The notes beneath the pieces were generated by a model. The model did not search any database. It worked only from the letters and a program-made list of their open reading frames with translations, and was not told the DNA's origin. A program made the position numbers and the translations under genes. Positions 7,399 through 19,300 of a stretch of DNA of 64,000 nt are shown one piece after another (the stretch's first letter is position 1; the number at the start of each line of letters is the position of its first letter). Origin of the DNA: CAIURC01 sp043777315 (GTDB lineage Bacteria > Verrucomicrobiota > Verrucomicrobiia > Chthoniobacterales > Chthoniobacteraceae); the NCBI GenBank assembly GCA_043777315.1, contig JAYVPW010000150.1:62001-126000 (forward strand). The letters are read 5' to 3'.

Positions 7399-10300
7399 GG
7401 CGCGTCCCCCACCGCCTCGGCGATCAAGTGCCGAAGCGCCTTCGCGGCCGATGCCGCGTGTCCTCGGATGTAAGAATCGTGATCGCCGGGGACGATCTTC
7501 ACCTCGAGAGATGGATGCAGTTCGTTGCTCTCCCAGCCGAGTTGCCCGTGCCGCCGATGCACTTCCTCGCTGAGGACGAGCGTCACTTTGCCGACAAATA
7601 ATCCGAGCCGATGCGTCATCATTTTCTCGGGATATTCCATCAGTTTGCGGCGCTCGTTCGCGCTCACGCCGAGAAGCGGCTGGCTCGGCCCGCGCCGCAG
7701 CCGGAGCCTGGCGTAATCAAGCTTCCCACGCCAAGGGAGGCGCGAGATTCGCTGCCAATGATCGCGCGCCGGTCCGGCGATTCGGTCCCGCCAAAAGTTC
7801 GACCATCGCGCCCGCCGAGTCGCCTCCTCAAAATCTCGCAGCGTGTCCGCCCCCGGGTGTTCGGCATCGAGCAGCGCGAGCAAGCCGACGTGCGCTCCCT
7901 GCATTTGGAGACGCCGCGCGATCTCGTACGCGATGACCGCACCGACACATTCGCCCGCGAGCAAATACGGTCCCAGCGGCTGCTTTTCCACAATCTCCGA
8001 CACGTAGGCCGCCGCCATTTCATCCACTGAATCATGCCGCATCGACTCGCTTCCCGAGGCGCGCGCGCGCAAGCCGAAGACCGGCAGCGCGGGGTCGATT
8101 TCGTGTGCGAGTTTTCGGTAGGAAACAAATTCCTCCTCACCGCCCCAGCCGCCGGGCACGAGGTAAAGCGCGGTGCGTCTCGAGTCGCCCGGCTGCACCG
8201 GAATCAAGTGCCGAAAGGCCGCTGCCGGCATGGTGCCGCGAGCCTCCGACAGAAACCGCGCGAGGCCCTCGATCGTCGGGGCGGCGAATAATTCACGCAC
8301 CGGCACGTCGATCCCGAACTGCTCGCGAAGCCTGCTGATGAGCCGAAGCGCGAGCAGCGAGTGTCCGCCGATCAAAAAGAAATCGTCGCGAATCGAAGCG
8401 CCATCGCGACCCAGAATTTCCGCCCACAAAGCGGCCACTGCGCGCTCCGTCTCATCTCGCGGTCGAATGACAGTTTCGTGCGCCGCCGGGGAAAATCCCG
8501 GCGCGGGTAATGCGCGCAAATCCAGTTTTCCATTTGAGGTGAGGGGGAAATTTGGGACCGAAATGAACGTCGCTGGAATGGCGTGCGCCGGCACGAGGCG
8601 GCGCAGAAATTCGCGCAACTCCGCAGCCGCCGGAGCCGGCTCGCGCGCGGCCATGAAATAGGCGACCAGCATTTGGTCACCGTCATTCCCGTCGCGCAAC
8701 GTAACCACGACCTGCCCGATTCCCGGATGCCGCTTCAGCGCGTTCTCGATCTCTCCCGGCTCGATGCGGAAGCCGCGCAATTTGATCTGCTGATCACCGC
8801 GCCGGACAAAGTCGATCGTGCCATCCGCCAGCCACCGTGCGAGATCGCCGGTGCGATAAACGCGGCCGAACGCAGTTTGCAAAAAACGTTCCGCGGTCAG
8901 TGCGGGATCGTTCAGATATCCGAGCGCGAGTCCGGGTCCCCCGAGATAAATCTGGCCCGTCACGCCGATCGGCACGGGTGCCATTTTCTCATCCAAAAGA
9001 TACGCCGTCGTGTTGGCGATCGGGCGGCCGATGGGCACGCGTCCGCCCGCGATTTGCGCGACCGGATGGCAGATGGCGAACGTCGTCGTTTCGGTGGGCC
9101 CGTAGGCATGGACGAAGCGCTGCGGCTGGCCCTGTGTGCGCACCAATTCGACGCATTTCGCATCGGCGATCTCGCCGCCGAAAATGAGATTCCGCAAGTT
9201 GCGGAACATCCCGGGATCGAAGCGTGCGAGCTGATTGAAGAGCGCGGTCGTGAGGAAAAGCGTGGTGATCCGATGCGTCGCCAGATGCTCGGAGAACGAG
9301 GTCGGTGAGAGCAGAATTTCGCGCGGCGTGATGACGAGAGCGCCGCCATTGAGCAGTGCGCCCCAGATTTCAAACGTCGCCGCGTCGAAGCAGACATTCG
9401 ACGCGAATGCGACCACGTCGTCCGATTGAAGGTGGACGTAATCGCTGTTGATCACGAGCCGGGCCACGGCGCGATGAGGGACGATGACGCCCTTTGGCGT
9501 GCCCGTGGATCCCGAGGTGTAAAGCACGTAGGCCGGTCCGTCCGCGGGGATCTCGAGGCGGAGAGGTTCGACGGTTCCGGCAGTGCCCACCGCCCGCGGA
9601 TCAAGGATGCGAGGGCATTCGCGGCGCATGCGGTCGAGGCGTTCCGCGGGCTCTTCAGGATCGAGCGGCACATACGCGCCGCCTGCTTTCAGGATGCCGA
9701 GCACCGATTCGACGAAGCTCGCGGACCGCTCCGCGGGCAATCCCACGAGTTCTCCGGGCTGGATGCCGCCGGCCCGCAGATGCCGCGCGACGCGTTCAGC
9801 GCGGGCGTCCAATTCCGAATAGGTGAGCCGCTCAGGGCCGTCGATCAACGCGACGGCGTGCGGTGTTCGGCGAGCCCATTTTTCAAAAAGCGAAGGGATC
9901 GACTGATCGCGCGGAAAGTCGCGTGTCGTATCGTTCCATTCGACGAGCAATTGCCGGCGTTCGGATTCGGTGAGCAGCGAAAGCTCTGCCAGCGGGCGTT
10001 GCGGGTCGGCGACGATACTTTCGAGCAGCGTGCGGAGGTGCCCGAGCCAACGCTGAATGGTCGCGAGCTCAAAAAGACCGGTGTTGAAATCGCACCGAAA
10101 AAAGAGAGCGCCGTCTTGTTCGGCGACATTCAGAAACAGCTCGAAGATTGCCGTGTCGCGAAGGCTCAAGAACGGTTCGCGATCCGTCACGAGTTCGACC
10201 GTCAGCCCGCCCAGTTGCTGGCGATAGCTGCCGCTCTCGAAATTGAACGCCGCCGAAAAAAGCGGCGTGCGGCTGGCGTCGAACGGCAGGTTCAACGCCG

Positions 10301-13300
10301 TGATGAGTCGGCCGAAAAAGAATCGCTGATGTTCGTGTGCCTCCAGGACGAGTTGGCGGTTGGTCGCGAGCATTGCCGCAAAAGTCGTCGCACCCGAGAT
10401 GCGGCTCCGCAGCGGGGCCATATTTGTGGTGTTCGCAAAAAGCCCGTTGCCGCCCGGCAACGTGCGAATCATGTCGTCAAACGGCACGCCGACGACCACG
10501 TCATCCTGCCCGCTGAGCCGGTGGAGCAGCGTCTGAAAGGCACTCAGCAGCAGCATGAAAAGCGAGCCGCCGTGCGCCGCTCCGGTCGCGCGCAATGACG
10601 CCACGAAATCACTTTCGAGCCGCATCGTCGCTCGCGCGCCGCGGTTCGTTTTGATCGCCGGACGCGGATGATCCAGCGGCAATTCAAGTGCCGGTATTTC
10701 GGTGGCGAACTGCGCTTTCCAAAATGATTCCGCGACCGGTCCCGGCGCTTTCCTGACGGTCAAAAACTCACTGAGCTGCATCGCCGGGCCGAGTGCCTCG
10801 CCGAGGTAGCTCGCGCACAAATCCTCGAAAACCGCGACGTACGACGGACCGTTTCCGAGGATGTGATGAAACGTCAACAGCAAGACGTGATGTTCTGGCG
10901 CGAGCCGCAGCAGCCGGGCATCCATGATCGGCGCGCGGGAGAAATCGAAACGGAACGCACGGACTTCGCCGAGCGCGCGCGCCAGTTCTTCCGGCGAGCC
11001 GCAGTCGATGAGCGGTATTCCGAGCTCCGCGGTCGGATGAATGGCCTGCGTCTCGGCAGCGGGATCGACCGTCGTCCGGAGCGCTTCGTGCCGACCCACA
11101 CACGCTTGCAACCCTCCGCGGAGTGCGGCGACATCCAGCGGACCGCGGAGCTCCAGCGCCGAGGTCTCGTTGTGAGCTCGCGACCCGTCTTCGCCAACCG
11201 CCGCAAGCAAGCAAAGACCGCGCTGCGCGTCCGTCAGAGGAAGCGTGTGGGTCGTCCGAGTTTCTGCCGCTCGATGCTCGGTGTTCGATGTTGGATGTTC
11301 GATGTCCAGCGCCGCCGGCAGCTCCCGCACGAAGCGCTGCCGCAGATCATCGAGCAGCGGCAGGCTTGCGAGCACGGCCTCCGGTTCGACCCCGAAATCA
11401 ACCAGACATCCGACCTCGTCCACGCCGATTGCACGCAAATGCTCCGCGATTTCGGCGCACGATTCCGGCGTGCCAATGAACGCCTTGCCGCGCGCGTATT
11501 CCTCCGCCGCCCGATCGAGGAGGAACTCGAGCTCTCCGCCGCCCACCTCCGCGCCGCCGCCGATCTTCTTTTGCGAAATCTCGACGTGCGCCCGCAGATA
11601 GTCGCGCAGCGGCGCTCGCGTGAGCGCCCGAGCGTGCGCCGCGTCGGGAGCGAGGAACGTGTGCAGCAGCATCGTGACGTGACCGCGTCCGTGCCCGGCG
11701 CGCGTCCGTGCCTCGCGGTAGATCGCGATCTTCGCCGCGACCTCGTCGAGCGTTTGATTCTGGAGCTGTGCGAGAATGTTCAGCCCGAGGGTGCCCGCTT
11801 TTTCGTATGACTCGCGCTGCACGCAAGTCAGCCAGACCGGCAGTTCGCGCTGCACGGGCAGCGGGAAAAGTTTCACGTCGATGTCCGTGCCGGTGCCGCC
11901 GCGAGCCGTGATCGAGTCGCCGCGCCAAAGCGTGCGGATCGTCTCCAGTGCTGATGAACACAGCTCCCGCCGCGATGCATAGGCGTCGGGCGCGAAGACG
12001 AAATCGTTCGGATGCCAGCCGGACGCGATCGAGATTCCGACGCGGCCATTCGAGAGATTGTCCACGAGCGACCACTCCTCCGCGACCCGCACCGGATGAT
12101 GCAGCGGCAGCACCACGCTGCCCGCGCGCAGTTGAATTTGCGTGGTCTCCCGGGCGAGCGCCGCGGCCATCACGGCGGCGTTCGGAGAGAACCCGCCGAT
12201 CGAGTGAAAATGCCGCTCGGGCAACCACACCGCGGTGAACCCGTGTCGGTCCGCGAACTTCGTGCTCTCGATGATCAGTTCGTACTTATCGGGCCGGTGC
12301 GCGGCCGGATAGTTGCCGAAAAAGTAGAGGCTGAATTGCAAGGTCCGCGCCGCTGTCTCGGGTGCAGGCATGACCGTCGGAGGCTGAACCGCGCTGGATT
12401 GCGCGGCGGGGACGACGACTTCCCCGGGCGCAGAAACGATCTCCGACGGCGCGTCTTTTGCCGGCAGGAATCCGCCGACTTTCATCTCCGCGAGGCTCTC
12501 ACCAAAGGCCCGGACGAGATTTGCGAGATCCTCCTCGGTGTGCGCGGTCGAGAGGAAGAGGAGCCGGTTGTCCCACGCGTGGATGCCCTTTTCGCGCAGA
12601 TGAAAAAAGAGCAGGCCGCCGTGTTTGAAGTCGTCGTCGAACTTCACGATGAACATCGAACTGAACGACTCGATGCGAACCGGCGAGCCTGTGCCGATCA
12701 GCGTCTTCAGCCCATCGACCAGCGCCGCCGTGCGCTCGTTCAGCCGCTCCTGCAGCGCCGCACCTTCGCTCTGCAAATGCCGGAGCATGGCGCGCGAGGC
12801 GGCGAGGGCGAGCGGGTGGCGGACGTATGTTCCCGCGAAAAAAGTGACCCCGGTTTCGGGGCGTGAGTCGTCGCCGAAATTCCACGCGCCGCCATCGAGC
12901 GCATCCATGTATTTGGCGCGCCCGCAGAGCGCGCCGATCGGCATCCCGCCGCCGATGATTTTGCCGTAGGCCACGAGGTCGGCGCGGACGCCAAACCAAG
13001 CCTGCGCGCCGCCCGGATGGCAGCGGAGACCGGTGATCACTTCATCGAAAATGAGGACCGCGCCGGAGTCCTGCGCGATGCGGCGGAGCTCGTGCAGAAA
13101 CGCGCGCGGCTGCAAATCCGGGTGCCGGCTCTGCACCGGCTCGACAAGGATCGCCGCGAGTTCGTGCGCATGGGCTCGGAGGATTTCGAGCGACTCCGGC
13201 GAGCCGTATTCGACCGCGAGGACTTCGCGCGCGACGTGGTCGGGAATGCCGGGCGCGATCGCGACGGAGCGCCGTTTGCCGTCGATCGTTTTTGCCCGGA

Positions 13301-16300
13301 CGAGGAACTCGTCGTTGATGCCGTGATAGCCGCTGCACGTCGCGATGCGGTCGCGTCCGGTGACCGTCCGCGCGAGTCGCACGGCGGCGACGGTGGCCTC
13401 GGAACCCGTGTTGCAAAAGGCCGCGCGGTCCATGCCGCTGAATTCGCAGAGCAGCCGCGCGACTTCCCCGGCGATGGGCGATTGCGGCCCGATCTCGATG
13501 CCGCGCGTGAGCTGATCGGCGAGCGCGTCGGTGATGAACGGCGGCGAATGGCCGAGCAGATTCGTGCCGAAGCCCATCGTGAAATCGACGTATTCGTTCC
13601 CGTCGATGTCCCACATTTTCGAGCCTGCGGAACGCTCGACGACGATCGGATAAACGAGCTCTTTCCAGATCGGACGAAACCCGGAGATCGTGCGCGGATC
13701 GGCGAAGTGCGCGCGTTGCTCCTGCGTCATTCGCTTCGACTGGGCGGTGCGTGAGGAGTAGCGGCCGGAGAGCGAATTCAGGTGCTCTTGCTGGCGGGCG
13801 GTGAGGCGTTCGCCGGCTTCGCCCGCGATCGGGCGGAAGGGGCCGAAGCTTGTGAACTCGGGAGGCGCGGATGCTTTGCTGGAAAGGCTTCGCGGCTGAT
13901 TCGCGGGATCTTTAGCGCCGGTCTTTTCGAGATGCGCGGCGAGCGCTTCGAGCGTCGAGAGTTCCTCGAAAAGCTGGCGAAACGCGACTTTGACTCCGAA
14001 TGATTTTTGCAGGGCAAGCGCGACCTGCGTCAGAAAAAGAGAGTCGAACCCGAGTTCCAGAAGCGTCGCCGAAGCGGCCAGCTTTTCGATGGGCACACCG
14101 GACATTTCGTGCAGCAGTGAGCGCAACGCGGTTAGTGCTGGAGCGGCAGATTCGCGGGCCGGAGCCGCGTCAGCGCCGACAGGAATGGCGGTGGGGAGTT
14201 GATCGGGCGGCGAAGTGGAATGGCCCCGCGCTGGCTCGATCCAATAGCGTTCGCGCTCGAACGGATACGTCGGCAGCGGCACGCGGAGGCGGCGTTCCCC
14301 CGCGCGGTGCAGGCTCCAGTCGATCGCGACGCCGCCGAGCCAGAGTCGCCCCAGCGCCTCCAGCATCGCGGCTTGATCCTGCGTGCCAGAGCTACTGAGC
14401 GAGCTGATCACCGTGCCGCCGCGCGATTGGCGGGCGAGCGAGGCGAGCGTGGTGCCGGGGCCGATTTCGAGGAGAAGATGCTGCGGCTCGACCTTTGCGA
14501 TTGCCGCGGAAAAGCGGACGGTTTCACGCAACTGACGAGCCCAATATTCGGGCCGCGTGAAGTCCGCGCCGTTGCCCGTGAGCGTCGAAAGCATTGGAAT
14601 ATTCGGGGCGTTCATTCGCGCTTTTCGCGCGACGGCGGTGAAGGGCGCGAGCACCGGCTCCATCATCGCCGAATGAAACGCGTGCGAGGTTTGCAGCGCG
14701 GCGGACGGCACACCGCGCGCCTCCATTTCCCCGGCAAAAACGGCGAGCCTTTCGCGCGTGCCGGAGACGACGCAAAGGCGCGGAGAGTTGACGGCGGCGA
14801 GTTCGATCTCGTGATTGAGATGCGGTGTCAGTTCCGCTTCCGAGAGGCGCACAGCAAGCATGGCTCCGCTCGGAATCTCCTGCATCAGCCGGGCGCGCGT
14901 GGCGAGTAGTGTGAGCGCATCATCGAGTGGAAAAACACCCGCCAGGCACGCGGCCGCAAACTCGCCAACGCTGTGCCCGACGAGCGCGGATGGCCGCACG
15001 CCCCAGGATTGCCAGAGCTGTGCCATCGCGTATTCGACGGCAAAAATGGCGGGCTGAGCGATGGCCGTTTCTGTCAGCGCTGCCGCGGAGGTGCCCGCGG
15101 AATAGAGCGCGTCGAGCAGATCGAAATGCGGCTCCAAAATCGCGGCGCACTGCCGGAGCGCGTCGCGAAAAACAGGCTCGGAGTCGAACAACTCCCGGCA
15201 CATGCCGGGATGCTGCGCGCCCTGGCCGGGGAACATGAAAGCGACGGTCGCGCCCGATGCTGCAGCGGTTCCGGTGAAGACCCGGCGGGCGTCGTTTTTC
15301 TCGAGCGCTCCGACGGCGTCGGCGAGGTCGCGCGCGACGACGATGCGGCGATTTTGAAATTCGTGGCGGCCGACTTGCAGCGTGTGCGCGACATCGGCGA
15401 GCGAGAGATCGGGATGCTCGCGGAGATGCCGCGCGAGATGGAGGGCGGCGTGGTCGAGCGCGGCCGGCGTCTTGGCCGAAAGGACGAGAAGCTGCCACGG
15501 ACGCCCGCCAGCAGAGGATTCGCAGGCCGGTGCCTCCTCGAGAACGGCGTGGGCATTGGTGCCGCCGATGCCGAACGAACTCACTCCGGCGCGCCTCGGT
15601 TTGTCGCCGCGCGGCCACTCAGAGAGCGCGGAATTCACGACGAACGGGCTGCCCGCGAAGTCGATCTGCGGGTTCGCCGTTTTGAAATGCAGGCTCGGCG
15701 GGAGCACGCCGCGATCAAGCGCCAGCGCGGTTTTGATGAGCCCCGCGACTCCGGCGCCCGCGTCGAGGTGACCGATGTTCGTCTTCACCGAACCGATGCG
15801 GCAATGCGCGGTCGCAGCCGACGTTTTGCGAAAAGCGCGGGTCAGCGCGGCGATCTCGATCGGGTCGCCGAGTGCGGTGCCGGTGCCGTGCGCTTCGACG
15901 TAGCTGATCGTGTCGGCGGTCACGCCGGCGGCGGCATGCGCGCGGGAAATGACCTCGGCCTGACCTGCCACCGCCGGCGCGGTGAAGCCCGCTTTCGCGG
16001 CCCCGTCGTTGTTGATCGCGGTGGCCTTGATGACGCCGAAAATGTGGTCGCCGTCGCGCTGCGCGTCGCTCAGCCGTTTGAGCACGACCGCGGCGATTCC
16101 GCTGGCTGCGACGCAGCCGCGCGCCTCGGCATCGAAAGCCCGGCAATGCCCGTCGGGAGAAGGAATGCCGCCATCGACGTGCTCGTAACCGGCGTGCAGC
16201 GGCGTGCGGATTCGGCCCCCGCCGACGAGCGCCATTTCGATCTCGCCGGTGCGCAAACTCTGGCAGGCGAGATGCAGCGCCACGAGTGACGAAGAGCAGG

Positions 16301-19300
16301 CCGTTTGCACGCCGATCGCCGGTCCGCGGAGGTCGAGTTTGTGTGCGACGCGGGTGGCGACGAAATCCTTCTCGTTGCCGAGCGTGAGCGCGTATTGCCC
16401 GAGCAGCGGGGCAAGCTCCGGGCGCGTCGCGAGGTTGTTTTGAAAGTAGCTGTTCAGCGCGAGGCCGGCATACACGCCGATCGCGCCGCTGCAGCGCGAC
16501 ACGTCCTGACCCGCATGTTCAAAGGCTTCCCACGCGCACTCGAGAAAGACGCGCTGCTGCGGATCCATCAGCTCCGCCTCGCGCGGTGGGTAGCCAAAAA
16601 AGGAGGCGGCGAAGCGGTCGGCGTCGTCGATCGGCGCGCCGGCGTTCACGTATCCGGGCTGTTCTAAAATGGCGGGATCAATGCCGGAGGCGCGCAGCTC
16701 TTCAGGCGTGAAAGGGCGGATCGATTCGACCCCGGCGCAGAGATTTTCCCAAAACGCGGCGACATCGCGCGCGCCGGGAAAACGGCCGGCCATGCCGATG
16801 ATGGCGATCGGTTCGTCGGCGACCGGCACGGCGCGGTTTGGTGGTGAAAGCGCGGCCGGCTTTTCGTAGCCGAGTCTTGCCGCGAGCTGCCACGTTTGGT
16901 CGGAGAGAAAGTTGTCGGTGAGGACGCCGAACCAGCCCTCGGCGACTTTGGAATTGATCGCGCGGTGCTCGCGGAAACGCGGGTCGTCCGCGGTGTGCAG
17001 CGCCGACGTTTCGGCGCGGGTTTCGCTTTTGTACGGGTCGAGAAGCGCGGGGTCGAACGGGATGGCGAGCGCCGCGCAGAGAGCCTCCATGCTGGAGCGC
17101 GGGTCACCGACGAGATCGGTGAAACGCAGATGATGTTGCCTTTCGCCCGGCACCGTCGCGAGGAAGTCGAGGGTGTTCTGATGGGCGATCAGCCAGACAT
17201 TTTCGCCGGCCTCGCGGGGCGTGAGATCGAGGGCCTGCGGCAAATAAACTCGATCCATCCGCTGCTTTTCGAACGAGCGGATCATCTCGTACGGATGGCG
17301 CGAGAGGTGGATGTAAAAGGCGTCGTCGAAGATCGACTCCGCCTGCCGCAGCGTCGCCGGGTCGAGAGCGTAGGACGGCGATTTATCGACGAGTTCGCGC
17401 GGCGCGATCCATCGCTGGAGACGGGCAAAAAATTCGGTGGTCGTGAGGTTTGCGCGCTCGCATTCGGCGAAGAGGCGCTCGGCTTCCGCGGCGTCGCAGC
17501 CGCGGATTTGCTGGATCGCCCGGATCGGGCCATCGCGCCAAATCGAGCCCGCGCCGGAGCAGGCGGCGCGGCGTTCCGCGAGCGTGTCGCAGCCGAGCAG
17601 GCGCAGCTCCGAAGTGGTGAAAAGAGCCGGATGCCCGGCCAGCATGGCGCGGAGCAGCGTGGTGCCGGAGCGCGGCGGCGAGAGGATGAAAATGGCGCGG
17701 CGGTTTTTGGCGACCGGCGACGAGAGGGTTGGACGATATTTTGGGATCGAAGCGCGGACGCGCTCGATCGTGGAGGCGCTGAGTTTTGGGGGGTGCGCGT
17801 TGCCGGATGCCGCAGCTTCGCTGAACGTCCGCGCGATGGCGGCGGGGTAGTGTTTTCTGAGGTAGCTCGCGAGTTGAGCGACGGTCGGCGCTTCGAAGAT
17901 CGCGACGACGAAAACTGGTTCGCCGATCTTTTGCTGGAGCCGGGCGACGAGCATCGCGGCACGCAGCGAGTCGCCGCCGAGCTCGAAGAATTTGTCGTCG
18001 ATGCCGACCTCATCGAGCTCCAGCGCGTCGCGCCATTCTGCCGCGAGATGCTGTTCCAGCGGGCCTCGCGGGGTGGCGAAGGCGGAGTCGAGGGACGGCC
18101 TCTCGCGGGTCGGCGCGGGCAGCGCGGCGCGGTCGAGTTTGCCGTTTGGGGTGAGCGGAAAGGTGTCCAGTCCGATGAAACCCGAGGGCATCATGAAGGC
18201 GGGAAGTTTCTCCGCGAGCACGCGGCGGAGTTCGATGACCGGGCATTCGCGGGGGGTGAAGTATGCGACCAATCGCCCGCCGCCGTCGTTGGTTTGCTGC
18301 ACGACTGCGGCGGTGGCGCGGATGCCGGGAGCGGTCAGGAGCGCGGCTTCGATGGCGTCGAGTTCGATGCGGTGGCCGCGGATTTTCACCTGCCGATCGA
18401 TGCGTCCGAGGAACTCGAGATTGCCGTCCGGGAACTCGCGGGCGAGGTCGCCGGTTTTGTAAATCCGCGCGCCGGGGACCGTGCTCCACGGGTCGGGGAG
18501 AAACGTCGCGGCGGTGAGTTCGGGCTGGTTGAGGTAGCCCTGCGCGACGCCGTCTCCGCCGATGTGCATTTCGCCGGGAAGGCCGGTGGCGACAGGGTTT
18601 CCGGCCTCGTCGAGCAGATGAATCTGCGTGCGGGCGATCGGCTTTCCGATGGTGAGGGGCTGTGTCGCGTCGAGCTGGCAGGCGGTGCTCCAGACGGTTG
18701 CCTCGGTCGGACCGTATTCGTTGAAAAGCGCGGCGCGCGGCAGTCGTCGGGCGTGTTCCGCGGGGAGCGCGGGCGGGCAGTTTTCGCCCGCGACGATGAC
18801 GGTGGCGAGCGAGTCGAGGCGACCGGGCGCGCTGAGCAAAAGGGCGTGGAGCGACGGCAGGCAGAGCGTGTGCGTGATGCGTTCCGCGTCGATCAATGCG
18901 GCGAGCGCCGCGGGGTCGCGCTCTTCTCCGCCAGCAGGCAGGACGAGCGTGCCACCACTGCACAGGGTCCAGAAAATTCCGGCGACGGAGCTGTCGAAAG
19001 CGAACGACGAGAGCAGCAAAAAGCGGGTCGGCGGAACCGTGTAAAATTCGAGTCGCGCACGGGTGGAATGAGCGAGGTTTCCGTGCGAAACGAGCACACC
19101 TTTCGGCTTCCCCGTGGAGCCCGAAGTGTAGATCACATACGCCAGCCGATCGGCCAGGGCAGAGGGAAGGAGGCCTGCGGGGGAGTCGGTGTCCTGCTGA
19201 TCTTCGAGCAAGAGAACCTCGACTTCGGACGCGGGCACTTTCCCGGACAGCGGACGCGTCGTGAGCGCGAAACGGGCGCCGCAATCGGCGAATGTGAACG

